NCBI RefSeq assembly: GCF_002078875.1
Contig: NC_034412.1
Span: 32,311,552 to 32,375,551, forward strand
Length of the DNA: 64,000 nt
Reading direction: 5' to 3'
Source of the DNA: Numida meleagris
Taxonomy: Eukaryota; Chordata; Aves; Galliformes; Numididae
Shown: piece after piece, positions 51,598-61,600 of the stretch
How positions within the stretch are numbered: the first letter of the stretch is position 1
Layout of the letters: each line of letters opens with the position of its first letter
Made by a program: the position numbers and the translations under genes
The notes under the pieces: model-generated
Database searches by the model: none
Told to the model about the DNA's origin: nothing
What the model saw: only the letters and a program-made list of their open reading frames with translations

Positions 51598-54500
51598 CAG
51601 TACAGAATGATATTTAGAAATTTTAGTATCAGAATGATACAATGATATTTATTGAGGGAGGTGTGAGGAGTCTTTTTGTCATGTAACTGTGTATAGGTGT
51701 CTTTTGGTATCTGCTTGAGAGCAAGCAACGGTGCAAGTACTTATGGCTGATGCTCTGTTTGGTCTCACTTGGCCTCCTGTTATATAGTATGACTATGTAT
51801 TGTTAGTTTTGTAACATCTGAGCTGCAGGTTTGAATCACAGTTTTCACAAGAAAGCAAAGAGAATTTAGAAGCTGACCTGCAACCTGGGCTGAAGTCCAG
51901 GTGAGAATGATCTGGGATAATGACAGGCAATGTTTGCTGTGTCCTTATCCCAGTACAGAAGGGAAGAGAATTTGGATTCTTTGTAGAAAGGTATCCTAGA
52001 AAGGACTCAAAAACAAACAAACAAACACACACCCAGAATCAAGAGGCTGAAAGCCTACTGGTAAAAGATCGTTACAAGACTGAGTAATGTGGTAAAGAGA
52101 GATGTAGTACTATCCACAAAACTGTGTATGGATATATGTATCTATTGCATCAATGTTGAATGGCCGTATTTTTACTTTCATGGGATGGAGCTAACTCATT
52201 GGCTTGAGAGATTTTTGTGGACTTGTTCTTGTGGTATTTTTCTAAACTTCCCTTCTATTCAACCCAGTAGTAAATAAAGACTTGAGAGTTCTAGTGTTAT
52301 GCATCCTCTTAGCTTCTTGAATAACTGCTTTTGTGGCTTAAAACCTATAAATCTGTTCTTCATGGAAAGTAGGCCTAAGTCTGCAACCAAGATAATATTA
52401 CGTGTTATTGTAGTTCTTTGCACTGCATCCATGAAAAACTTGAGGAGGCTTCCAACATCCACCTCTGAACTTCAGCTGTTTTACTTTAAAAGTTTTGCCA
52501 GATATGTAAAGGATCTCTTTGAAGTTTACGTTCTTCCTTGTTGTTCACTGACTATAATCGGAGGTGACTGGGGATGAAAGAGCGGGAGTGTTACGGCCAC
52601 AGTGTAATGGTAAGTGAGTCCAGGAGGTGTGTAGCCCACTCTTTTGTGTATATTATTACAGGATGTTCTTGTAAAGGGAGTACAACAACTTAAGAAAATC
52701 GTAGAATTGCTATGCAGTAACAATGCAATATTTTACTTCCTCCACAGTGAAGATATAAAAGCAGGAGACAAAGCCAGGATGTAGCATGTGTCAGGTTCGT
52801 GTGTTTTATAATTGCTTAAAAACAGGAATCACTTCATTAACATGATCTGGTTTTTTTTTGTTGTTGTTGTTCTTAAACTAAAAGAAGGGAACGCTACAGG
52901 TCAAAGCTGCTTTCAGTACAATTTATTTATGATAAAAGTTGGTGTTAATGATAGATGTGCTCCACTCCTCTTCTATAAGGATACTTACCAGAAGGATATT
53001 TTAATTGCTGCCTAACTAGTTTCTTACAAAAGCAGAAACCCATCCATTCCACTAAGAAATTCAAATACATGATTTCAAAGTGTCTCATGAGTATTTTTTC
53101 ACATATATAGTAAGTCATCTTTGTGTGCTTTGGAAATCAGGACCTTAAAATGTACGTCTTGTACTACTTTAGTTTAATGGGCTGTCAACTGTCCAGGCAG
53201 ATCTAGTACAAAGTCAGACATGTCTTTAATCTTCAAAGAACATAACGAAAAAAGTGAATATATTTAGTTATTAGTTAGGCAGTACAAAACAACTGAGGAA
53301 CAAAATAGTACTTTTTTTTTCTTCTGACTTGAATTAGATAGTTGAAATTTTAGCTGTCCATGTGTGTAAAACATCCTTATAGTTGTTGATTTACTGGGAT
53401 TTACTGAAGAGTAAATGCTCATTTGTCTCTATTTAGTAAGCAGTCATAAATTCAACACTTGCTCAGTTTTTCTAATTCCCTACAGTTAAATAAGATGTTT
53501 ATATACCTTTTGATGCTTTGTACCATAGAAGTGGGGGGGAAAAAAATGTTGAGCCTGAATTGAATGAAGTTTAAGTAAGCGAGATTGGGTTTCCTTTTTC
53601 TATATAGAATTGTAACAATAGGAGATTCATATGCACAAATTGTTTGTATTTATTGACAGTTATTTTAAACAAATATCTTTTATTTCATGCTTGCAATTAG
53701 AAATACATGACCTTTACTTTCCTCTAAAATCACAAGTTGCTTAGTAGTCTCTAAGCCCAGATCTCTGAAGTTATTAAAGGTTATTACATCTGTAGGTGAT
53801 GATAGCGACAGCACATTTGTGTATTAAAAGCTTACCCATGAACAGCAATAACATTTGAGCTAAAAAACCTTACTACTTGGCTTTCAGAATAACTGTACAT
53901 CACTAGCAGTAGTCCTCAAGTTCAGAATTGTCTGAAGTCAGTATTGTAGGACAGCTAGTCAAGTACACGACATGCTTTGCTCCTCTCAGACAGTGGGCAA
54001 TATCTGGGAGAAGACCAGATTTGTACAGCTCTGACTTGTTCTAGAAGCAAAGTACTCGTTAGTATCAACATTATTTTGGTTGCTTCACCCCGACTAGCTC
54101 TTAATTTCTTTTAGAGGTTCTCAAGAGATAGACCTAAAGAACTGCTGCTCTGAGTGCTGGTGGGATTGGCATATGTATGACGAATGAATTCAGTTTCATG
54201 GCCAAATTGCTTATCCAGACATGAAGGAAATAAAACTTGTTTATTCTCCTTTTCCCTCTTCTTTCTAGCCTATTTCTGCTATTCAAGCTTTAATTTACCC
54301 TTTGCATTAAATTATTTACTTGGAGCCATTTTGTATGTTGTGTTATTTTTAAGATCTTAAGATTTTGCAAAAATAAAGCTTTAAAGGAGGAAGAATGTCA
54401 TGCATGCAGTGTTCTATTTTAGCTAGAATTCTGTGTGTTGTACTTATGGCACCAATATATAGACCACTAAATTAAAACCACTCTTAAATGATCAAATTAG

Positions 54501-54859
54501 CTGAATAAACTCAATTTAAACTGCTGGGGGCAGAGGAAGACTAACGCCTACAAATTTAAACTGGAATCATGAATTTTCATCCTGAAAATATATATTTGCC
54601 ACCCAGCATATCACACTTTAGAATAATATAATAATGCTATACTTCTTAAGTCTACTTTGGATTAAAGTAGTAGCAGTGCTCTTTCTATTGAGGAACTAAT
54701 TACATTTTCAGACATATGTTGTCTGTAACTCTACTCTTCTTGAGAAACATCGTGATCCAGTTCTGTGGTGGTCTTACATGGCATGGTTGGTTGGTGCAGT
54801 TCGGGGTATATAGGATTATGGTAGGGCTCCATCAAGAGCCCTAAAAGGGTAGTGCTGTG
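51598..54859. other. AT-rich DNA between CR1 elements
   Basis: No gene is supported. There is a small repeated word (CAGAATGATA) at about 51602 and 51631, and an AAAC repeat at about 52012-52030. The open frames are short. Confidence 0.55.
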
Positions 54860-54909
54860 TTTTTTTTTTTTTTGTTTTTTTTTTGTTGTTGTTGTTGTTT
54901 TTGTTTTTT
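54860..54909. repeat. T-rich (GTT)n simple repeat
   Basis: T-runs with GTT units directly upstream of the truncated CR1. It may have been the integration target, since CR1-like elements often sit beside low-complexity DNA. Confidence 0.85.
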
Positions 54910-54941
54910 AAGTAAATAATTACAATAACTATCCTACTTTA

Positions 54942-55972
54942 GATTTGACAGGTGGGCTATTTGGTGGATAAGAAACCGGTTGGAAGGTCATAGCCAGACA
55001 GTTTCGTTCAATGGCTTTATGTCCAGCTACAGGCTGGTAATGAGTGGTATTCCCCAGGGGTACGTCTTGGAACTGATACTCTTTTAAAATCTGTATCAGT
55101 AGCATAGGTGATGGGATCAAGTGCATCCTCAGCAACTTTGCTGATGACCGCTAGCTGAGTGGTGCAGTTGATAAAGCAGAAGGAACGGATGCCATCCTTG
55201 TGAACCTAACAAGATTCAACTCAGCAAAGCCCAAGATCTTGCACTTGGGTTGAGGTAATCCCAGATATGCATACAAACTGGGAGAAGTCCTTGAGAGCAG
55301 CCCTGCTGAGAAGGGCTTAGGAGTTCTGGTTGATGAAAAACTTAATATGAGTCAGCAATGTGCGCTTGCAGCCTAGAAGGCCAGTGGTATCCTGGACTGC
55401 TTCAGAAGAGAGGTGGCCAGCAGGACAAGGAAGGTGATTGTCCCTCTTGACTCTGCCATCGTGAAGCACCATCTGGAGCACTGTGTCTCAGTCTGGGGCC
55501 CCAACACAGAGCTTTTGGAGAGGCTCCAGAGGAAGGCCACAAAGATTATCTAAGTGCTGGTGCATGTCTCTTATGAAGATAGGCCAAACAACTGGGCTTG
55601 GTCAGCCTGGAAAAGAGAAGGCTGGAGGGGAGACCTTATTGTGACCTTCCAGTATTTAATGGGAGTCTATAAATATGGGGGGGCCCAACTTTTCATATGG
55701 GTAGATAGTGATAGGACAAGGTGGAGTTATTTTTAACTAAAGGGAGATTTAGATTAGATGTTGGGGGATCTTTTTTTACTGAGAGAGTAGTGAGGTGCTT
55801 GCAGAGGCTACATAGAGAGGCTGTGGATGCCCCTTCCCAGGAGGTGTTTAAGGACAGATAGTATGGGACCCTGTGCAGCTTCACCTAGTACTTGATCTAG
55901 CAGCTTTTAATCCTGCCTGTGCAGGGGGTTGGAACTTGATGGTCCTTGAGGTCCCTTCCAACCCAAGACATT
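54942..55972 (+). mobile_element. CR1 LINE fragment, 5'-truncated
   Basis: This plus-strand copy begins in the reverse-transcriptase domain: the region equivalent to the 'NWL-G' and 'GVPQGSVLG' blocks of the long CR1 lies at 54960-55070. The FADD codons are recognisable at about 55135-55150, then the C-terminal part and the 3' UTR, ending GGTCCCTTCCAACCCAAGAC. Many stops and frameshifts occur and there are internal deletions, including one before FADD. The octamer tail is degraded or lost. It is much more diverged than the long CR1 at 47-51 kb and lies in the opposite orientation, so the two are independent insertions. Confidence 0.9.
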
Positions 55973-56107
55973 TTCTGGTGGTCATAGAACATCATGATTT
56001 GCTACAAAGAAAAAATGTTAGCAAGTGGAGTAGAAGAACTACTGAAGAGTTTTTAATGCTTGTGTGCTTTCTGTCTCTTTTTAAAATGAATACCTCTGTG
56101 TGTTTGA
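55973..56107. other. Spacer between CR1 and the endogenous retrovirus
   Basis: About 135 bases of AT-rich unique sequence. Its last six bases before the retrovirus form the left target duplication. Confidence 0.6.
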
Positions 56108-56113
56108 GCAGAG
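56108..56113. repeat. Left target-site duplication (GCAGAG)
   Basis: GCAGAG precedes the 5' LTR and recurs immediately after the 3' LTR at 58621-58626. Six-base duplications are characteristic of alpharetrovirus integrase. Confidence 0.9.
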
Positions 56114-56214
56114 TGTAGTAGGCGGCAACCGAAGGTACGGGATGGGACTCGTTAGGACCTCCCTTGTCCAGAGCTTGTGGGTGTAGACAAAGCGAGCAAA
56201 GAGATAAGGAAGGA

Positions 56215-56222
56215 TATATAAG
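56215..56222 (+). promoter_or_regulatory. LTR TATA box
   Basis: TATATAAG in U3, about 20 bases before the polyadenylation signal; identical in the 3' LTR at 58471-58478. Transcription would start shortly downstream. Confidence 0.8.
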
Positions 56223-56237
56223 ACTTTGTAACGATGC

Positions 56238-56243
56238 AATAAA
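56238..56243 (+). promoter_or_regulatory. LTR polyadenylation signal
   Basis: AATAAA within GATGCAATAAATGCCATTTT; the same signal lies in the 3' LTR at 58494-58499, where it would end the proviral transcript. Confidence 0.75.
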
Positions 56244-56366
56244 TGCCATTTTGCTGCTCACCATATTGGTGTGTGCATGCGTCAGGATGGTCGGGGACTA
56301 GGTGTTAGTCCTTGCAAACAGGGTGCAGTTCATGAACGGAATATCTGCTGCGGAGTAGTCAGCGTT

Positions 56367-56384
56367 TGGTGCCCTGTGCGAGGA
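56367..56384 (+). other. Primer-binding site position
   Basis: TGGTGCCCTGTGCGAGGA starts two bases after the LTR, exactly where a tRNA primer-binding site must lie, and begins with the obligatory TGG. By eye it matches the tRNA-Trp-type site used by avian leukosis viruses at only about 10 of 18 positions. Either it has mutated or another tRNA was used; I cannot name the tRNA. Confidence 0.6.
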
Positions 56385-56528
56385 ACTGCGTCACCCTGTT
56401 GTGGAGTGGCTGGCACCCAGCCCCCACGTGAAGAGAGTGTCCACGCGTGGAAGGCAGGAATCGCAGTTGCCTGTGGTTTCGAAGTAAGTTCGCCACAGAA
56501 GGCCGGTTCGGCATTTAGAAGTTCAGCC
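56385..56528 (+). other. Retroviral leader
   Basis: About 144 bases of GC-rich sequence between the primer-binding position and the gag ATG. In this group the leader carries the RNA packaging signal; no specific hairpin was verified. Confidence 0.6.
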
Positions 56529-57104
56529 ATGGAGCAAATTATTAAGGTACTGCTTCAGTTTTGTAAGGATTATTGTTGTAAATCAGCCCCTTCTAAGAAG
56601 GAGATAGCTGCTGTGTTATCGTGGCTAGAGAAGGAGGGCTGCCTGGCAACCCCAGAGGCGGTGCTGGATCATGGGTTGTGGGACTCTTTTACTATGAAAC
56701 TCGCCCAACGGGCTATGTCCTCGCCCAAGAAAGATAAGGATCTGCTAAAAAACTGGGGACTCATCCTGGGGGCGTTGAAGGCAGCCAAGGAGGATAAGGA
56801 AGCACAGTATACGGCACCAAAATTGGTGGGGCTTGCGGGTCATGCGGAACAGGGTGGGAGTTTGGAAATGGAGAGGGGGGAGGTGCAGGGGGTTTGCGCT
56901 TCCCCTACAGATGGCCGAGGATGTTCTCCTGCCACCGAGGCACCGCCCGAGTCCGGGAACGATCAACGGACAACGCCCCGGCCGTTGGGTAATCCTTATC
57001 CAACTGCCCCAGCTGCCTCGGAGGAGGCCCCACCTCCCTACCCCCGCCCAAACTTGTATCCTGCCCTGCCGGATGAGGGTGGGGGTGGGGGGTGGCTCTT
57101 GTAA
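56529..57104 (+). pseudogene. gag: gag remnant: matrix domain and late-domain region
   Basis: Starting at ATG 56529 there are 191 codons. The first about 100 residues look like an alpharetrovirus matrix domain: a basic, Lys/Cys-rich start (PSKKEIAAVLSWLEKEG) and a later WGLILGALKAAKED helix. After an acidic/Pro linker comes EAPPPYPRPNLYPAL, with a PPPY late motif that in this family recruits ubiquitin ligases for budding. The frame ends at a TAA (57102-57104) just after a G-rich run encoding five Gly. Several more stops follow in this frame while the next frame stays open to 57216, suggesting a frameshift in the G-run near 57077-57092. An upstream in-frame extension back to 56271 is LTR and leader, so I prefer the internal ATG. 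Confidence 0.85.
56547..56552 (+). other. Retained gag splice donor
   Basis: AAG|GTACTG occurs exactly six codons after the gag ATG. In avian leukosis viruses the subgenomic envelope mRNA uses a donor six codons into gag. The position is therefore conserved, although the normal envelope acceptor region is deleted here. Confidence 0.6.
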
Positions 57105-57230
57105 CAGCTCTCGTGACTGCGCAAACCATGACTGCACAAGTGGGGGTGGCACAACACTGCCATATAAAGGAACTAACAGAGAGCCAGATGGAGGGGGCGG
57201 GACCGAGCAGGGGTAGCGGCCACTGGCCCT

Positions 57231-57947
57231 CCCGAGCAGTTCACTGATTGGTCCCAGATCCAGGAGGGCATGGAGAGCAGTGGCCTGCCTGTGAGAGCGT
57301 TCCCGGTGGTGGCGGGGCCCAATGGCGCTACCTGGGTGCCACTGGATCAAAAAGGCACCACTCGCTTTATAGAGGCAATAGAGAAAAAGGGGTTGAATTC
57401 GCCCTTTACCACATCCACCCTGGCACTGACTGCGCAGGGCCCCCTCCTCCCTCATGATATTACAAATCTGATGAGAATGGCACTTAAGCCGGTCCAATAT
57501 ACTTTGTGGGAACAGGTGTTTAGAGCTCAGTGCAGGCAAATATTGCTCCGGATGGAGTGAGATGATCACCACCCTCTAAGGCGGGGGGGGGGCGGGGGCA
57601 CGAGTATGGCAAGGCTTACGGGGATGGCAGATGGAATGGCCACGCCCCAAGGCCAAGCAGCTCTCCTGTGGCCGGGGGAGTTGTTGGCCACCATGGACGC
57701 TATGCTTGAAGCGTTCCGAAGGTTCGCAAGAGGTGCAGAACCCCCGGCCCCGTGGACAATAATCACCCAAGAGCCCACAGAATCTTTTCAGCAATTTGCG
57801 GATCGCCTAATTCATGCTGTAGAGGGATCTGAGCTGCCCCTGGTGGCCAGAGACCCGGTCATTGTGGACTGTTTAAAACAGAGGTCCCATGAAGACATCA
57901 AGGTCATCCTGAGGTCGGCTCCTGAGGGAGTTCGCACGCCAGGATGA
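57231..57947 (+). pseudogene. gag: gag remnant: spacer and capsid domains
   Basis: Same reading frame as the matrix part, open again from about 57177. After a short spacer (PEQFTDWSQIQEG), capsid-like sequence starts near 57300 at FPVVAGPNGATWVPLD. The N-terminal domain includes GPLLPHDITNLM, a pattern typical of alpharetrovirus capsid. A TGA at 57558-57560 and an 11-G run (about 57583-57593) interrupt it. The C-terminal domain follows with the major homology region, QEPTESFQQFADRL, near 57768-57810, the most conserved gag motif among retroviruses. It ends at TGA 57945-57947, before any zinc-knuckle nucleocapsid, because of the internal deletion. It is unlikely to give an assembling capsid. 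Confidence 0.88.
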
Positions 57948-58195
57948 GAGAACATACTCAGAAGATAAAGGTCGATAATGACCCGTTTGGCGACTGGCTG
58001 AAGAACCTGTTTGGCGGACTTGGACCGTGGGTCATCCAGATACTCAAAGTAGTTCATGTAGTACTCTTAGTGTTTATTTGTATTGTATTTTGCTTGCCAT
58101 GTTTAATGGGGTGCTTACAGCAATGCTTACAGAGAATGATGGAGCAAGCTTTTGATCGGTGCATGGAATACCATAGGCTACGAGAACGCTTGTAG
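57944..58195 (+). pseudogene. env: env remnant: C-terminal end of transmembrane subunit
   Basis: 83 codons from an ATG that overlaps the capsid stop as ATGA. The sequence has DNDPFGDWLKNLFGGLGPW (juxtamembrane), a hydrophobic span of about 25 residues (roughly 28-55), a Cys-rich end of the span (CLPCLMGCLQQC) that may be palmitoylated, and a short cytoplasmic tail ending RLRERL. This layout matches the end of the alpharetrovirus transmembrane envelope protein. The surface subunit, fusion peptide, heptad repeats and signal peptide are absent, so it cannot mediate entry. It is intact as a small membrane-anchored ORF, but translation depends on the overlap or a spliced message, and neither can be shown from sequence. 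Confidence 0.8.
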
Positions 58196-58344
58196 TAAAC
58201 CTTAGGACAGATAAAATAAAATGCGCACTTATATAATGTGTGAATATTATAGTTTAAGCAGTAGAAGATGTAGTTGGGGAATAGATTAGAAAGGGTCTGG
58301 GGAACTTGCGTGCGCACTGTAACGGGTGTCATGGCTCTTTTGGG
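58196..58344 (+). other. Retroviral 3' non-coding region
   Basis: About 150 bases between the envelope-tail stop and the polypurine tract. In this virus group this interval carries RNA export and packaging elements; I cannot verify them here. Confidence 0.55.
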
Positions 58345-58360
58345 CATGGGGAGGGGGAAA
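58345..58360 (+). promoter_or_regulatory. Polypurine tract
   Basis: GCATGGGGAGGGGGAAA directly precedes the 3' LTR TGTAGT. This is the plus-strand primer position for reverse transcription and confirms the orientation and the LTR boundary. Confidence 0.9.
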
Positions 58361-58620
58361 TGTAGTAGGTGGCAACCGAAGGTACGAGATGGGACGCGTT
58401 AGGATCTCCCCTGCCCAGAGCTTGTGGGCGTAGACGAAGCGAACAAAGAGATAAGGGAGATAAGGAAGGATATATAAGACTTTGTAACGATGCAATAAAC
58501 GCCATTTTGCCGCTCACCATATTGGTGTGTGCATGCGTCAGGATGGTCGGGGACTGGGTGTTAGTCCTTGCAAACAGGGTGCAGTTCACGAATGGAATAT
58601 CTGGTGTGGAGTAGTCAGCA
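58361..58620 (+). repeat. 3' LTR (260 bp)
   Basis: Begins TGTAGTAGGT and ends GTAGTCAGCA. It is nine bases longer than the 5' LTR because GGGAGATAA is duplicated next to AGATAAGG (about 58451-58466). TATATAAG and AATAAA are conserved. About 17 mismatches to the 5' LTR, mostly C/T or G/A, date the insertion as old. Confidence 0.93.
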
Positions 58621-58626
58621 GCAGAG
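58621..58626. repeat. Right target-site duplication (GCAGAG)
   Basis: Perfect match to 56108-56113, which shows a single intact proviral integration with no later recombination between different proviruses. Confidence 0.9.
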
Positions 58627-61600
58627 GTGTTGGAACTGCCGTCAAGTCACCTTCAATTTCTGGAGAAATATTAGAAGAGTTTAAGCACTAAGAAGGTAAG
58701 ATGTTGTTGCTGAGATTAAATTATGTCAAGTCAATCCGATTTCCTTCCGTGCCTGAGTGATGAGCCCTGCAGCCCAAAGAGAAGCTGTTAAGTTTAGAGT
58801 AGTTGTGTGATATTTTCATAAGCAAATTAGGGAAACTAATTCGAGGTGAGTACAAGACTAATTAGAAAAAAACACTTGGAGTATTTATCCATCAAACTTG
58901 AACCTGCGTAGGTTGTGATCTTCATTGTTTTCTCCTACATTTGGTTCTTTTTTTTTTTTTTTTAGCAACTTGGATAATAGAAAAAGCACTAAGCCTCTTA
59001 AATTACTAGATAATACTGTTGTAAGAAAAATGGCAGATACAGATAGGAATAGCTGAAGAGAAAGTGTCTTGAAATGAATATTATGTGAATTGACAGCAAG
59101 TGTTAAGTTTAGTTCCAGCAGAGTTTCTACTGTATAAACTCAAAGAAGGTAACAGCAAGGTGAAAATCTTGCACGGAAGAAGAACAGGTCACAAGCTGAG
59201 CATAAGATCTTTGATAAATGTCCTTGATAAATGGATGGGTGCATCTATCTCTCAAGTAATCATTCTATGTTCAGCACTGGCAAACCTTTATGAAGAACAG
59301 TTTATGCAGATTTTGGTAACATGTTAGGTTCATTCTCTCTATCTAAGCCACTTACTGCTTACTGTCTCCTTTCTCCTCTCTCTTTTTCTCATACCTACTG
59401 GTATCTGAATCTGTAAGTCTGCTGATTCTATAAAAAGTGAGATGCAGGTGACACTAAGTCCTAAAAAATATTCACTTCCAAAGAACTTCCTACTGTGGAT
59501 AGTATAAGTATTATGGGCAAGCACAGTGATACAAGTTGGTTTTTTTTTTTTTTTTTGCCAGATTTTGAGCATTTTCTATTCCCCTTGGCTCTGTTTTCTG
59601 TAATCTAATGATGTGCATTTCAGTTTTCATTTGGCTGTTGTCCTTGAAAGTCCCTGAGATTGAAGCTATGCTTCACAAGCTAATTGGTGGGCTGATCCTT
59701 GATGAGGCTGAAGTACAGCATGAACTTGTGAACATAGAACAATTTTGTTAGTGTACTTGCTATTAAGAATGCCTTTTACACTAAAGATTTTTTTAAAAAG
59801 GGTATAAAAAGACTGTACTGGAATTTGGCTACTGCTGAGAGAGTTGTTATTTGTCTTTATACAGGCTAAAGTGTTTCAGTGTAAAGTGTGCTGTGTATAT
59901 ATATTTCTATATTAATCTTTTCAGCAATCTTTTGAACAACTATATTCCCCTGTGAACACTGCCTGTATTAGATCAGGTGTCGTACGAAGCATAACTTGTC
60001 TAGATTCTACTCTTCAGCTCATTCTTCTACTCTACTGGTCTGTATGACTGTGATATTTCAGATGGGGCATAGACATCAGATATAATGCTAGGTTTGCAGT
60101 TGCATAACCTCCAGTGACTGGGCTCCCATAAAAACCGATGCAGAAATAATGGAAAGTTTAAAATTGGATCTTGCATCCATGTTGAGAGGCTTTCTAAAAA
60201 ACTGGAGTTGCAAGAAACGGGAAAGAACAAATTTGGGAGCGTGAAGAAAGGCTTAAAGGACAGCTTTCCTTTCTAGACTTCTGTTTGACGCAGCTCTTTC
60301 ATTTGCTTAAGAATATTATCAGTGGTTTTTCCCACTAAATTAATGTGTTGTATCTGAATTAGAGAAGGGCAAATCTTAAGCTTTCCAAATGCAAAGTTTA
60401 GGGCAAAACACACTAGATCATCACTGGAAATGAGTACAACTCCATTAATATCAGAGATGCCACTAATTTACATAAGCTGTGCTTCTGACCTTTTGTTCTT
60501 GTGAAACTTCAGAACAATTTACAATTTAATATGTAGTTGTTTTTCAAACCAATTTAATTTTAAATGTTTCTGTGATAAAGATAACTTTGCTTTTCTGTCT
60601 TGAAAGTCCAAACTAAAGCCAAGTGTAACATAATCAAATTGCATCAAAAATGCAGCTCGTTTATTAGGTAAATTCTGACTTATCTAGTGTCCTTGAGTTT
60701 CTGAGTTCCCTCTGATCTTGCATTAAAAATTCTCCTTGTGCCTTCTCCAACACTCATTATTGCTCATTAAGGGTTGAGATTTAAAAACTAGAAGTAAACG
60801 TCAGATTTTTTTTGAAAAGCAGCTGAGTTTTCCCTCTTACAAATCATTCTTTCCAGACATCAAACTCAATTCAAGCTTTGAAAGAGGGCAGGTATGAATG
60901 GATATCATGGATACAGGCAAGACAGTTTCACATTCAAAAATGTGGACAGAAAACCTGGCTTATTAAATTGTTTTTGTAGGATCCTCTCATCCTGTACAAA
61001 ACAGTAGATCAATTCTTTTGAGCTCTGTTATTTAAGAATAAATACAGTAAGTCTAAAAAACCCACCAAAAAAAAAAAAAAAAAAGAAAACAACCTAACAG
61101 GACAGCTTTTATTTTTTTTAATAAAGTAGACTTCACTGAAAGTATACGTAAAAAGATATCTAAGTTACATCACTGAAAATCCCTAGTTAGAAATTGGTAA
61201 ATGAGCCAGGGGTTAAAAAAAGAGATGGTCAGCAACAACTGAGCCCAGAAATGAAGAGAAATTCCAGGTTACTGCTTCAGCTGATATTACAGCATCTTTG
61301 CACGTGCTACAGGTAGCCATATGCTGAAGAGTGCAGGTTTCTTCTCCTCCTTCAGTTAGGTGTCAGTAGTACTAATAATTGCCTTGTGTTTGTCTAAAAA
61401 TAATTCCTGACTTGAATTTCCATTTAGGGATGAAATGTATTTCTGGATCTATGATAAAGACATGAAGCTTCATGTTGCAATTTTTATCCTAGAACTGTGT
61501 GTGGTGCCTTGCCTGCCTCTCCCTCTGGAACAGGCTTGTTCACGTTACGTTCTGCAGCAGTATCTGTACACTGCGTAGTCCTTCCCTAAAATACTGCACT

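Larger units (their letters stand above)
56114..56364 (+). repeat. 5' LTR (251 bp)
   Basis: Begins TGTAGTAGG and ends GTAGTCAGCG, with the two-base TT and the primer-binding TGG following. U3 carries a TATA box (56215-56222). AATAAA at 56238-56243 is close to the TATA box, as in short avian retroviral LTRs. It matches the 3' LTR except for about 17 substitutions and a missing 9-bp duplicate. Its last base is G where the 3' LTR has A, so the terminal CA has been lost here. Confidence 0.93.
56114..58620 (+). mobile_element. Internally deleted alpharetrovirus-like endogenous retrovirus
   Basis: A 2.5-kb provirus: 5' LTR, primer-binding position, leader, matrix-type gag, capsid-type gag, a fragment of the envelope transmembrane subunit, polypurine tract, 3' LTR, all flanked by GCAGAG. 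Nucleocapsid, protease, reverse transcriptase, integrase and surface envelope are absent. The layout resembles the short, non-autonomous avian elements of the ART-CH type; this family name is my inference from structure and not a database match. It could be copied only with helper proteins from a related virus. The gag frame has several breaks, and LTR divergence is about 7 percent, so it is old and defective. Confidence 0.93.

Noticed and set aside
56271..56528. In-frame extension of gag upstream of 56529
   Set aside because: It lies in LTR and leader; the internal ATG with the donor six codons later fits the family better.
56745..57572. 275-codon minus-strand open frame across the retrovirus gag
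   Set aside because: Antisense shadow of GC-rich gag; no antisense retroviral gene is known here and no motif is visible.
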